A DNA stretch of 64,000 bases from Treponema sp. Its GTDB lineage: Bacteria > Spirochaetota > Spirochaetia > Treponematales > Treponemataceae. Location: assembly GCA_017619795.1 (NCBI GenBank), contig JAFZRP010000058.1, forward strand, positions 1 through 64,000, in the 5' to 3' direction. The notes under the pieces were generated by a model. The model was given only the letters and a program-made list of their open reading frames with translations, was not told the origin of the DNA and searched no databases. Made by a program: the position numbers and the translations under genes. This document shows, one piece after another, positions 26,581-35,388 of the stretch (the stretch's first letter is position 1; the number at the start of each line of letters is the position of its first letter).

Positions 26581-27074
26581 GAACTAAAACTATAGCCTAT
26601 ATTTTATTATTTTCTCTTTTTATGAATCTTTCGTTCAGTGCTTTTGGTGAAGAAGCCAATGGAAAAACAGACAAAACTGACGAAGTTCCACAAGGCATTC
26701 AGGATTTCAGAAGATTTGAAGTTATTTCGCTTGGTGCAATGCCGTTTGTTACCCTCGATGTTACGCTTGGCTATTCTATCATTGACTATGCTAACCAGAA
26801 AGCAAAAGGTAAGCAGAATGTTGAGTTTCCAAATCCTTTTAAGGCATCTGCAAACGGTGGCTATAATGATGATGAAATTAAAGGAATCATTTTAACTTCA
26901 CTTGGAGTCTCTCTTGCTATTGGAATTACCGATTTAGTTGTAAGAATCATAAAAAGAAACAGAGTACAGGTAAAAAAGAATAAAAGTAAGCTTAATATTC
27001 TGAATATCGAAGATGATCCTGACGCAATCAAAATTGAAGTCGACAAAGAAAATGATACAGAGGAAAACCAATAA
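26577..27074 (+). CDS. Exported hypothetical protein (165 aa)
   Basis: N-terminal signal sequence (TIAYILLFSLFMNLSFSAFG) and one further hydrophobic segment (GIILTSLGVSLAIGITDLVVRII, about 102-124), followed by a basic then acidic tail. I do not recognise a family. The ATGA overlap with the PLP-protein gene and the TAATG overlap with the pseudouridine synthase gene show that it is a real, translationally coupled member of this operon. The arrangement suggests an inner-membrane protein with a short cytoplasmic tail; the role is unknown. Confidence 0.7.
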   Translation: MRTKTIAYILLFSLFMNLSFSAFGEEANGKTDKTDEVPQGIQDFRRFEVISLGAMPFVTLDVTLGYSIIDYANQKAKGKQNVEFPNPFKASANGGYNDDEIKGIILTSLGVSLAIGITDLVVRIIKRNRVQVKKNKSKLNILNIEDDPDAIKIEVDKENDTEENQ

Positions 27075-28045
27075 TGCCTTTTTTCAGTGCAAAAGTTCCC
27101 TCAGATTTTGAAAACTTAGAACGACTCGATAAATATATTGCCTCTTTACCAAACGGTATGAACCGTTCAAAGCTGAAAAGCGGTGTTACAGAAATCCTTG
27201 TGAACGGTAAAAAATGCAAGCTTTCACAGAAAGTAAAAGCAGGTGACCAGATAGACATTCAGTGGGAAGACAATATCCCCGATGACATAATCCCGCAGGA
27301 TATTCCGCTTGAGATTCTTTATGAAGATGATAATGTTACGGTTGTAAATAAAGAGCAGGGCATGGTTACTCATCCTGCCTGCGGAAACTGGGATGGTACG
27401 CTTGTAAATGCGCTGCTGTATCACTGGCAAAGGGAATCTGTTCACCTTATAAAAGAGGGCACAGACAGTGAGATTCTTGCTAGAAGACGCCCTGGAATTG
27501 TACACCGACTTGATAAAGAAACGTCCGGAATCATAATCACTGCAAAAAACAGAGACAGCGAAGAATGGCTTCAAAATCAATTTAAAGACAAAAGCCTTCA
27601 AAAGGAATACATTCTCATAACAACAGGACGCCCGCCAGCTTTTGCCGGAGATATCCGCACACAAATCATCAGGGATCCTAAAAACCGTCATCGCTTTAAG
27701 GCTGTTGCAGATACAGACGAAGGAAAATATGCGCGAACAATTTATCACTGTATTGCATGCTACGGAAATTATTCTCTTATTCGCGTTCGCATTAAAACAG
27801 GCCGCACTCATCAGATTCGTGTTCATATGAAGTATCTAGGCTGCCCGATTCTTGGAGATGATGTTTACAACAAGCCAGATTCACTTTTCCCAAAAGCAAC
27901 ACTTATGCTTCATTCGTGCAAGCTTAAAATAAGGCTTCCACAGCAAAACAACTACACAACATTCCGAACAAAAACTCCAAAGCGTTTTCTGGAAATAGAA
28001 AAAAAACTTAAAGCAAAATATCCTAAAACAATACTTTCACGGTAA
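27074..28045 (+). CDS. RluD-type 23S rRNA pseudouridine synthase
   Basis: 323 aa. An S4 RNA-binding domain (LERLDKYIAS...SKLKSGVTEILVNGK) occupies about 15-85 and the catalytic domain follows, with the RluA/RluD motif RRPGIVHRLDKETSG; the Asp is the nucleophile (about 148). Later RVRIKTGRTHQIRVHMKYLGCPILGD is the classic C-terminal block. The enzyme isomerises specific uridines in 23S rRNA; which ones cannot be told from sequence alone. A second family member starts 2 nt after its stop. Confidence 0.93.
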   Translation: MPFFSAKVPSDFENLERLDKYIASLPNGMNRSKLKSGVTEILVNGKKCKLSQKVKAGDQIDIQWEDNIPDDIIPQDIPLEILYEDDNVTVVNKEQGMVTHPACGNWDGTLVNALLYHWQRESVHLIKEGTDSEILARRRPGIVHRLDKETSGIIITAKNRDSEEWLQNQFKDKSLQKEYILITTGRPPAFAGDIRTQIIRDPKNRHRFKAVADTDEGKYARTIYHCIACYGNYSLIRVRIKTGRTHQIRVHMKYLGCPILGDDVYNKPDSLFPKATLMLHSCKLKIRLPQQNNYTTFRTKTPKRFLEIEKKLKAKYPKTILSR

Positions 28046-28047
28046 TT

Positions 28048-28839
28048 ATGGAAACAGAAAAAATAAAGATTATAAGCGAACCATCTCCAGAAAAACCTTT
28101 TGCTGTTATATACAAGCCATCTGGTATGCCGTCAGCACCTCTTAAAGCTGATGATGAATATAATGCCTTTTCTTATACCGCCAACCTTTATCCGTCCTTA
28201 CTTGAAGTTTGTTCTTCTCCTGAACGCAAAACAATAGAACACGGACTTCTTCACAGAATTGATAATGTTACTTCGGGTCTTCTTTTAATTGCAGCTACAC
28301 AGGATTTTTATGATTCCATGTTTATTGAACAACAAAACGGAAGATTTTACAAAACGTATAAAGCTGAATGTGAAGATTTTTTGCAGAATGCAGAACAGTT
28401 AGAAGGATTTCCACAAGTTACTAAAGACATTGATTCTATTCACAATTCACTTGTTTGTGGTGATGAAGTTACTGTGACTTCGTTTTTCAGGAATTACGGA
28501 AAGGGTGGTACACAGGTTCGTCCAGTAACAAAAGATTCAAATGCTGCGGCATTAAAAAAGCTTGGAAAACCAGTTGAATACACAACGCAAATTAAAATGC
28601 AAGAGAAATATGGAGACTTAATCTCCGTGGAATGCAGAATTAATTCAGGTTACAGACATCAGGTAAGATGTCATCTTGCCTGGCTGGGATTCCCGATAGT
28701 AGGGGATAGCCTTTACAATGCGAATTATAGAAACGTTGACGACACAATTATCAACGATACCAATAAAGTGCAAATAAAGTTTTCTGCAACAAAGCTTGAG
28801 TTTACGTATAAAGATAAAGATTTTGAGTTTTGTATATAA
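28048..28839 (+). CDS. RluA-family pseudouridine synthase, divergent, no S4 domain
   Basis: 263 aa. The catalytic core is recognisable: AVIYKPSGMPSAPL, the nucleophile block HGLLHRIDNVTSGLLL (Asp about 74) and NSGYRHQVRCHLAWLGFPIVGD. It lacks the N-terminal S4 domain of its upstream neighbour and carries Asn where the usual motif has Lys-Glu or Thr-Glu after Asp, so its target is probably different. Tandem placement 2 nt behind the RluD-type gene suggests cotranscription. Substrate (rRNA or tRNA uridine) unknown. Confidence 0.85.
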   Translation: METEKIKIISEPSPEKPFAVIYKPSGMPSAPLKADDEYNAFSYTANLYPSLLEVCSSPERKTIEHGLLHRIDNVTSGLLLIAATQDFYDSMFIEQQNGRFYKTYKAECEDFLQNAEQLEGFPQVTKDIDSIHNSLVCGDEVTVTSFFRNYGKGGTQVRPVTKDSNAAALKKLGKPVEYTTQIKMQEKYGDLISVECRINSGYRHQVRCHLAWLGFPIVGDSLYNANYRNVDDTIINDTNKVQIKFSATKLEFTYKDKDFEFCI

Positions 28840-28858
28840 ATAAAGATAGATTTAAAAT

Positions 28859-28888
28859 AAAAAAGCTTCCTTCATTCATGAAGAAAGC
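28859..28888 (-). terminator. Rho-independent terminator of tRNA-Leu
   Basis: On the minus strand GCTTTCTT (28881-28888) pairs with AAGGAAGC (28865-28872) across an 8-nt loop and is followed by six U. It lies 7 nt after the tRNA. Confidence 0.8.
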
Positions 28889-28895
28889 CATTATC

Positions 28896-28979
28896 TACCC
28901 GAAAGGAGACTTGAACTCCTACAGGATTGCTCCCACTAGGACCTGAACCTAGCGCGTCTACCAATTCCGCCATCCGGGC
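28896..28979 (-). tRNA. tRNA-Leu(CAG)
   Basis: 84-nt class II tRNA. Acceptor GCCCGGA pairs with TTCGGGT (G-U at the first pair). The anticodon stem CTAGG/CCTAG encloses the loop TTCAGGT with anticodon CAG. A long variable arm and the T arm AGGAG-TTCAAGT-CTCCT are clear, with discriminator A. CCA is not encoded. Confidence 0.95.
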
Positions 28980-28991
28980 TTGAATGAATAC

Positions 28992-29020
28992 ATATTACCA
29001 AAAATCCGACTTTTGGTCAA
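28992..29020 (-). promoter_or_regulatory. Promoter of tRNA-Leu
   Basis: TTGACC (29015-29020), 17-nt spacer, TAATAT (28992-28997) on the minus strand, 12 nt before the tRNA 5' end. Confidence 0.7.
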
Positions 29021-29048
29021 ATATCACTAAAAATATAAGATTTATTTG

Positions 29049-29405
29049 CTATAGACAACTATACAAACCAATTACAAGAATAATCAGAACAACAATACAG
29101 ATAATATATACCCAGATTGGAAGCCCGGAATCTACAAAGCGTCTTCTTTTAAACAAGCTTCCACCGGCACCATAAGAACCGTTATTTAATCCAAGATTAC
29201 CGTGATGATAATTAGAAACTGCATAACCGCATTTAGGGCAGCCGTGAATAAACTCTTCGGTTTTGCCTGTTTTTCCACATTTAGGGCATCTTACTGAAGA
29301 AAAAAACTTTCCGCAGTTTGTGCATACCCTTGCGTTTTGAGGGACTTCGGCACCGCAGCTTTCGCAGTAGAATTTAGCTTTCTCGAACTTTTTACTTTTC
29401 TTCAT
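29049..29405 (-). CDS. Zinc-ribbon protein with C-terminal membrane anchor
   Basis: 118 aa from the ATG at 29405; an in-frame TTG at 29423 is less likely. Three Cys pairs form zinc-ribbon modules: FYCESCGAEVPQNARVCTNCGKFF, RCPKCGKTG and HGCPKCGYA. A Gly/Asn-rich linker and basic KRRRF precede a single membrane helix (WVYIICIVVLIILVIGLYSC) at the very end, so the ribbons face the cytoplasm in a tail-anchored topology. The start overlaps the 3' end of the receiver-like gene, so the two are coupled. Function unknown; zinc-ribbon membrane proteins often act as scaffolds or sensors. Confidence 0.75.
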   Translation of the reverse strand: MKKSKKFEKAKFYCESCGAEVPQNARVCTNCGKFFSSVRCPKCGKTGKTEEFIHGCPKCGYAVSNYHHGNLGLNNGSYGAGGSLFKRRRFVDSGLPIWVYIICIVVLIILVIGLYSCL

Positions 29406-30159
29406 AGAAATCACAAATATCAAGAACTATGAACTTTTGCTCTGAAATATCAAGATATTCATTTACATCGGCAGAAAATGATTTACATTCATTCTTATTA
29501 TAGAAGGTAACGTATTTAATAAAACAGCTGCTGTCAATTCCACAGAAATCTTCCATGTCATCAACCTTGCAGGTGATTTTTTTGCCGTTATATTCAAGAT
29601 ACTGACCATAAATTGCTTTTCCTGTAACAGGGCTTGATAGCATATAGAAACCAGGACATTCAATATCTTTTTTCTGCGCTTCGCTAACTATCATATCTAC
29701 AGAGAAAAGACCGTCTTCGTCTGTTTTTGGCTGACGTTTCTTTTCTACCGGTTGAGGCTGAGATACAGGAGCAGGGGTAAGCTCTGTGGTTTCAACTATA
29801 AAGTCTTTAATCTTATTACTGATTTTAGCCTTAAAATAATCGCTGAAGGAGCTAACAAAGCTGTTTATGCCAAGTGTTTCTGCTTTCTGTCTTTCATCAT
29901 CAGGGAAGTTTGTCTGAATCTGAAGGATAAAATAAACTGCTTTTTTAATTACATCGCTTTTTACATAGCGTGCAAGAGTTTTCCAGTGGCGGGGATACTC
30001 TACGGTGCTAACGACAATAAAGTCAGGCTTTATCTCTTCAACATTATCCATAGCTTTTAAAAGCCATTTGTATCTTATTACATCGATTCTGTTTTTTTCG
30101 AAAATATTTGTATAAAAATCAATAAGCTCTTTGTCTTCAGAAATAATAAGCGCTTTCAT
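29392..30159 (-). CDS. Degenerate receiver-domain (REC-like) protein
   Basis: 255 aa. The first about 125 residues have the alternating pattern of a response-regulator receiver (MKALIISEDKELIDFYTNIFEKN; KPDFIVVSTVEYP), but the phospho-acceptor Asp expected after the third strand reads Ser (VVS), so phosphorylation is unlikely. A Pro/Lys linker (about 130-145) joins it to a C-terminal beta-rich domain (about 150-255, with GKKITCKVDDMEDF) that I cannot assign; it has some PilZ-like character but no clear RxxxR motif. It is coupled to a tail-anchored zinc-ribbon protein and probably works in signalling or protein scaffolding. Confidence 0.6.
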   Translation of the reverse strand: MKALIISEDKELIDFYTNIFEKNRIDVIRYKWLLKAMDNVEEIKPDFIVVSTVEYPRHWKTLARYVKSDVIKKAVYFILQIQTNFPDDERQKAETLGINSFVSSFSDYFKAKISNKIKDFIVETTELTPAPVSQPQPVEKKRQPKTDEDGLFSVDMIVSEAQKKDIECPGFYMLSSPVTGKAIYGQYLEYNGKKITCKVDDMEDFCGIDSSCFIKYVTFYNKNECKSFSADVNEYLDISEQKFIVLDICDFYEEK

Positions 30160-30181
30160 AATCCCGCCTTAAACTTTTTTT

Positions 30182-31159
30182 TTATTCAGTACCAAGATTT
30201 ACAACAGAATAGTCATAAATTGTCCAGATGCCTTCACGCTGACGTACCTTGTAGGTATAGCTCTTTTTCTCGCTGTAGTTTGGATATTTGAACCATTCAG
30301 TAACAATTACAGAGCCTTCTGTAGGAGTGTAAGTTGTTTTTTCAATCTGGAACTTTTCAGGAACAGCAATAATATCGTTTTCAATTCTAGACTGCATTAA
30401 ATCAGCCTTAAACGAATTGATCATTCTTTCACGTTCTTCAGCAGAAACTGTAATATACTTTTTCTTTAAGTTAGGATTTCTCTTGAGCATTGACTCAACA
30501 TCCATATAAAGGAAGTACTGATCCCAAAGAGATTTCTGACGAGCAATAATTGTCTGCTCAACAATCTTATCCGGAGCAAGAGCTTCCGGCTTTAAGATTT
30601 CTGCAGTTTCAGCACTTACAGGAATATAAGAAGAGCTGGCAGCTGATGGTGAAGGGCGTATTTCCAAAGTAAGTCTGTTTGAATTGATTGAAACAAACTT
30701 TGATTTATACAACTCTGGATAAAAGTTCATTTCAAGATAGTAAACAGAAGAATCATCAATCTTTATATAGTCTTTAAGATTTTCAATAAAAGAATATTCT
30801 TCGCCCTGTTCAAGTGCGAGCTCACGGAAATAAACCGTTGTATTCGAAGTTCTTTTTTCAATAAGCTTTTCTGTATTCGGTAAACGAGTGTTTTTTACAG
30901 TAAAAACATTAAAATCAAGACTGAAAGCCCGGTCATCAGCAAGCTTAAAACGAAGAGTTTCAGTTCCTTCATTTTTAATAGTGATATGAACATTTACCGG
31001 ATTATCCGCAGAGTTTCCCGGATAGTAAATTGCACGGTTGTGATATTTAATACTTACAGATGCTTTTGAAAAATCATTTGTATTTTGTGCAAACAGTTGT
31101 ATCTGTCCAAAAAGTGAAAAAATCGTTATAATTGATAAAAGTTTACGGCTTTTCAACAT
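30182..31159 (-). CDS. Exported hypothetical protein with Ig-like N-terminal region
   Basis: 325 aa with a cleavable signal peptide (LLSIITIFSLFGQIQLFAQ). Residues about 30-165 look like a beta sandwich (NPVNVHITIKNEGTETLRFKL; EQGEEYSF). A Ser/Ala/Pro linker follows, then a C-terminal region with YSEKKSYTYKVRQREGIWTIYDYSVV that resembles an NTF2-like or Cys-less DUF4878-type sheet. No lipobox. I do not recognise a named family. AGGAGAT precedes the ATG. It diverges from mfd across 58 nt, so the two share a regulatory region. Confidence 0.7.
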   Translation of the reverse strand: MLKSRKLLSIITIFSLFGQIQLFAQNTNDFSKASVSIKYHNRAIYYPGNSADNPVNVHITIKNEGTETLRFKLADDRAFSLDFNVFTVKNTRLPNTEKLIEKRTSNTTVYFRELALEQGEEYSFIENLKDYIKIDDSSVYYLEMNFYPELYKSKFVSINSNRLTLEIRPSPSAASSSYIPVSAETAEILKPEALAPDKIVEQTIIARQKSLWDQYFLYMDVESMLKRNPNLKKKYITVSAEERERMINSFKADLMQSRIENDIIAVPEKFQIEKTTYTPTEGSVIVTEWFKYPNYSEKKSYTYKVRQREGIWTIYDYSVVNLGTE

Positions 31160-31217
31160 TATCTCCTTGATTTATTGCTGTAAAAGTTATTATCTATAAT
31201 ATTATCGGTTATTTTAA

Positions 31218-34200
31218 ATGAATTCATTATCTTCTTCAATAAAAGATTTGTTACATTCCTGGCCTCAGTTTAATAAAGCCACAAGTAAAATTGTTTCAGA
31301 AAATACTGAATATCCGGTTAACGTACAGGGCATTCAGGGCTGTTTGTTCGGATACTTTACAAATGAACTTATAAACAAAATTAAGTTTTCAAAGTTTTCC
31401 AGGGATCTTGTAATTGTTACTCTAGGTGAAGCCGAAGCCAATAACCTTTATACCGATTTTTCTACAATTATACCCGAAGCAGAAGTATACATTCTTCCTT
31501 CGTGGGGTGTTATTCCATATAGGCCGGCTGCACCTGGTTCTTCAGTGTTCGGGCAACGTGCCGGTGTACTTGCAAAGCTTACTTCTAAAGACAGCTATGA
31601 TGTATTGAACAAACGTCCGCCAAGAATATTCATCATCACTCAGCGGGCACTTCTAAATCCTTTACCTCCGCCGGAAACAATAAACAATCGTTCAATAACA
31701 ATAAAGAAAAAAGATTCAATTGATACACTTAAAATTGCAAGCTTACTTACAGAAATAGGTTATACAAGAGTTTCAAAGGTTGGAGTTCGCGGAGAGTTCA
31801 GCTTGCGTGGTGAAGTTCTTGATATTTTCCTTCCGCTTGATGAAAATCCTACACGTTTGATTTTTGATTTTGACGAAATTGAATCAATTAAAACGTTTGA
31901 AACTGAAAATCAGACAACAATAGATTCAAAAGAAAGTATTTTTATTTATCCTATGAAAGAAGTGCTCTGGAATGATGAGCTTGTTGATACATTGGAACAA
32001 AAGCTTAATGAATATCAGGCAGATGCTGTACAAAATGATGATGATGTTGATTATATTACCAGAAACGTAAAAGCGCATCTTCCTTTTACAGAGCAGGCAC
32101 TTGAGTTCAAAGAAAACCTTATAAGCAACCTCAGAACAAAAAGAAACTCAGAAGGAGAGGAGCTTTTTTACGGACTCATTTTCGACCGTCAATATTCTAT
32201 TTTAGATTACATTTCAGAAAATACTTTTGTTCTTCTTTATGATTATGACAGGCTTGAAAATGCCCCAATGCTCATAAACAGGGAATATATCAACAGCTAT
32301 AGAAAGGCAAGAGATACACTTTCAATCCTTCCGCCGTATTTAGTAAAGTTTGAATATGATGAATTGTTAGAAAATCACTTAACTTGTATAAATATTAAGA
32401 CACTAAAGACTGCAGATACATCAGTTGAAGCAGAAAATGAAGAAAATGAACAGATAAATGAAGAAGAAACTGAGCTGACAAAGCCTTCAGATAGTAAAAC
32501 TGTTATTTCTCTTGATGTTGAACCAGGCAGAAGCTTCTTTGGAAACATTGTTTTTATGAAGGAAGAGCTTACAAAGCTTCAGAATGATAACTGGAATCTA
32601 TTCATTTTTACAAACAGTGAAAACCAGCAGGTTAGAATCCGGGAAATCTTTAAGGAGTTTACGGATAAAGAATTAAAGAAACCATTGCAGCTTATTCCGC
32701 AGGCAATATCACAAGGCTTTGTAATTCCTGAGCTTAAGCTTCTTGTAATCCAGGAAAACGAGATTTTCGGAAGAAGAAAGTACATACCAAAATCACTTTC
32801 AAAAGCAAAGAGTAAACCAATTGACACCTTTGTTGACCTCAATCCTGGTGATTATGTAGTTCACGTAAACTGGGGTATTGGTCTTTTCCATGGAATTGAA
32901 CGTGTAAAATCCATGGGAAATGAGCGTGACTACATTAAGCTTGAATATGCTGATGAAGAATACGCTTTTGTTCCAATCGAACAGGTAAATCTTGTTCAGC
33001 GCTACATTGGTAATGAAGGTAACACACCAAGGCTAGATCGCATTGGAAGCAAGGCCTGGGAAAACCGAAAGAACAAGGTTCAGCAATCGGTAGAAGAGCT
33101 TGCCAATAAGCTTATAGATTTGTATTCAAGGCGAAAGACCTCTGTTGGCTTTGCATTCCCTAAGGAAACTGAATGGCAGACTACTTTTGAAGCTGCGTTC
33201 CCGTACGAAGATACTCCGGATCAGATAACGGTAACAGAAGAAGTCAAAAAGGATATGGAAAAACCGGTTCCAATGGATCGTCTTGTCTGTGGTGATGTAG
33301 GTTATGGAAAAACAGAAATTGCCATGCGCGCGGCGTTTAAGGCTGTAATGGGCGGAAAACAGGTTGCTTTCCTTGCACCAACAACAATTCTTGCAGAACA
33401 GCATTACGACACTTGTGTAGAGCGTTTCAAAAACTTCCCAGTAAAAATTGCCAGGCTTTCAAGATTTGTACCTCCTGCAGAGCAGAAATCAATCCTTAAA
33501 AAACTTGTTCTAGGCGAAGTAGACATTCTTGTTGGTACACACCGAATAATTCAAAAGGATGTTATTTTTAAGCAGCTCGGACTTATGATTATTGACGAAG
33601 AGCAGCGCTTTGGCGTAAAGGATAAGGAAAAGCTCAAGGAAATTAAAAACAACATTGACTGTCTTACAATGTCTGCAACTCCTATCCCAAGAACACTTCA
33701 TATGAGCCTTTTGAAAATCCGTGATATGAGTCTTTTGACAACACCGCCGCAGAACAGGCAGGCAATTGAAACTTATGTTGATGAATATTCAAACCAGAAG
33801 GTTATTGAAGCAATCAGAAACGAAATAGAGCGGGGCGGACAGATTTTCTATCTTCATAATCGCATTGAAGATTTGTATGAAGTTAAACGAAAAATTGAAC
33901 AGCTCGTACCGGAAGTTCTGGTTGATATTGCCCACGGAAAAATGTCCAGCAGCGAGCTTGATGATATTTTCCACCGCTTTAAGATGGGAGGCTTCCACGT
34001 TCTTATTTCAACTACAATCATAGAAAACGGAATTGATATTCCAAACGTTAATACAATTATCATAGACCGTGCAGACATGTACGGCGTTTCCCAGCTTTAT
34101 CAGCTGAGGGGACGTGTAGGGCGAAGCGACAGAAAAGCATACGCCTATCTGCTTTATCCGGAAAACAAAGCTCTTAAAGAAGATGCAATGAAGAGGCTTC

Positions 34201-34835
34201 AGGTAATCAGCGACTTTACGGAACTTGGTAGCGGCTTTAAGATTGCAATGAAGGATATGGAAATCCGTGGAGCTGGAAATCTTCTTGGAAAAGATCAGCA
34301 CGGCGATGTTTATGCAGTTGGTTTTGATTTGTATGTACGACTTTTGAACGAGGCTGTAAACAAGCTTTTGCACCAGAAGGATTATAAGCCTCAGACAGAA
34401 GTTCTTATGGAGCTTGAATACACAGGCTATATTCCAGACAGCTACGTAACAAATCAGCAGATTAAAATGGAAATCTACAAAAAAATTGCAGCCGTTTCTT
34501 CTGTTCCTGAATTTGAAAGCGTACTTTCTGAGCTTAACGACAGATTTGGACCAATCCCTGAAGAAGTTTCAAGCCTTCTTGCACTTGCTGAAATCAGAAT
34601 CATTTGTAAAAAGCTTTCTATTTCTTCAATCAAGGAACGAATGGGCGAAGTTAAAATTACTTTTGATTCAGTTTCGAACATCCAGATTGATCGCATCCTC
34701 AAGCTTATAAAAGATAATCCTGGAACAATCCGAATAAATCCAGCCGGCGAACAGGCAATCTACATCAAGCTTGGAAAGATTGGTTTGAAAGAAAAATCTG
34801 AGTTTATACGCGAAAAGCTTTCGCAGCTGCTGTAA
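31218..34835 (+). CDS. mfd: Transcription-repair coupling factor
   Basis: Mfd displaces RNA polymerase stalled at DNA lesions and recruits UvrA. 1205 aa, normal length. UvrB-like N-terminal domains (about 20-330) include LPSWGVIPYRPAAPGS. The RNA-polymerase interaction (CarD-like) domain lies at about 540-600 (LNPGDYVVHVNWGIGLFHG). The translocase has Walker A CGDVGYGKTE (about 690), DEEQRFG (about 793) and the TRG-type region LYQLRGRVGRSDRKAYAY. The C-terminal TRCF domain spans about 1030-1140. A TATAAT (31195-31200) lies upstream with a weak -35. Three small enzymes follow closely. Confidence 0.98.
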   Translation: MNSLSSSIKDLLHSWPQFNKATSKIVSENTEYPVNVQGIQGCLFGYFTNELINKIKFSKFSRDLVIVTLGEAEANNLYTDFSTIIPEAEVYILPSWGVIPYRPAAPGSSVFGQRAGVLAKLTSKDSYDVLNKRPPRIFIITQRALLNPLPPPETINNRSITIKKKDSIDTLKIASLLTEIGYTRVSKVGVRGEFSLRGEVLDIFLPLDENPTRLIFDFDEIESIKTFETENQTTIDSKESIFIYPMKEVLWNDELVDTLEQKLNEYQADAVQNDDDVDYITRNVKAHLPFTEQALEFKENLISNLRTKRNSEGEELFYGLIFDRQYSILDYISENTFVLLYDYDRLENAPMLINREYINSYRKARDTLSILPPYLVKFEYDELLENHLTCINIKTLKTADTSVEAENEENEQINEEETELTKPSDSKTVISLDVEPGRSFFGNIVFMKEELTKLQNDNWNLFIFTNSENQQVRIREIFKEFTDKELKKPLQLIPQAISQGFVIPELKLLVIQENEIFGRRKYIPKSLSKAKSKPIDTFVDLNPGDYVVHVNWGIGLFHGIERVKSMGNERDYIKLEYADEEYAFVPIEQVNLVQRYIGNEGNTPRLDRIGSKAWENRKNKVQQSVEELANKLIDLYSRRKTSVGFAFPKETEWQTTFEAAFPYEDTPDQITVTEEVKKDMEKPVPMDRLVCGDVGYGKTEIAMRAAFKAVMGGKQVAFLAPTTILAEQHYDTCVERFKNFPVKIARLSRFVPPAEQKSILKKLVLGEVDILVGTHRIIQKDVIFKQLGLMIIDEEQRFGVKDKEKLKEIKNNIDCLTMSATPIPRTLHMSLLKIRDMSLLTTPPQNRQAIETYVDEYSNQKVIEAIRNEIERGGQIFYLHNRIEDLYEVKRKIEQLVPEVLVDIAHGKMSSSELDDIFHRFKMGGFHVLISTTIIENGIDIPNVNTIIIDRADMYGVSQLYQLRGRVGRSDRKAYAYLLYPENKALKEDAMKRLQVISDFTELGSGFKIAMKDMEIRGAGNLLGKDQHGDVYAVGFDLYVRLLNEAVNKLLHQKDYKPQTEVLMELEYTGYIPDSYVTNQQIKMEIYKKIAAVSSVPEFESVLSELNDRFGPIPEEVSSLLALAEIRIICKKLSISSIKERMGEVKITFDSVSNIQIDRILKLIKDNPGTIRINPAGEQAIYIKLGKIGLKEKSEFIREKLSQLL

Positions 34836-34845
34836 AGGTGAAAAA

Positions 34846-35373
34846 ATGATTATCAAAGAACTTGACTACAACGAATACAAGGGAAAAAAGTATCAGGCAG
34901 AAATCCTTTCGGACAGGTATCTTTCTATTGAGACGGAAGAGGAAAGCGAAGGCTTTGACATAAAGTGGGTAATGAGCAGCGAGCCTCTCAGAATGACTAT
35001 AAACGAAGATTTATTATCTGACTGGCTTGATGAACCTGTTGCTTACGGTGCTTTTGAAGGAGAAAAGCTTATCGGTATGGTTGAAGGTTTCCTGGAAAAA
35101 TGGAACAACCGTTTTAGAATTGCAAATATCTGTGTGTTTGATAATGAAAACAGAAGATGTGGAATAGGCACAGAATTGATGAATACCATCCTGAAAGATG
35201 CTGTAAAAAGCGGTGCCCGAATGGCAGTGCTCGAAACACAAACCTTCAACTTCAAGGCAATTTCTTTTTATAAAAAGCATGGCTTTGAACTCATCGGTTT
35301 TGACAGATACGCTTATTCAAACACTGGTCCCGAAGAGCATAACATGCGCGTTGAAATGGGCAAGAAACTTTAA
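34846..35373 (+). CDS. GNAT acetyltransferase, streptothricin acetyltransferase-like
   Basis: 175 aa. The GNAT fold is complete: IANICVFDNENRRCGIGTELMN (acetyl-CoA loop R/Q-x-x-G-x-G/A as RRCGIG, about 103-108) and the late FYKKHGFELIGFD. The combination W-N-N-R-F-R-I, LETQTFNFKAISFYKKHGF and YSNTGPEEHNMRVEM closely matches the SatA/streptothricin N-acetyltransferase group, as I recall it. That group inactivates streptothricin by acetylating the beta-lysine chain; drug resistance is plausible but untested, and other amines are possible. AAAGGTG provides the ribosome site; it starts 10 nt after mfd. Confidence 0.8.
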   Translation: MIIKELDYNEYKGKKYQAEILSDRYLSIETEEESEGFDIKWVMSSEPLRMTINEDLLSDWLDEPVAYGAFEGEKLIGMVEGFLEKWNNRFRIANICVFDNENRRCGIGTELMNTILKDAVKSGARMAVLETQTFNFKAISFYKKHGFELIGFDRYAYSNTGPEEHNMRVEMGKKL

Positions 35374-35388
35374 CAGGAGAGATTAAAG

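Noticed and set aside
27224-27826. 200-codon minus-strand ORF opposite the RluD-type gene
   Set aside because: Covers the conserved catalytic domain in antisense, Cys/Phe/Asn-rich shadow composition, no start signals.
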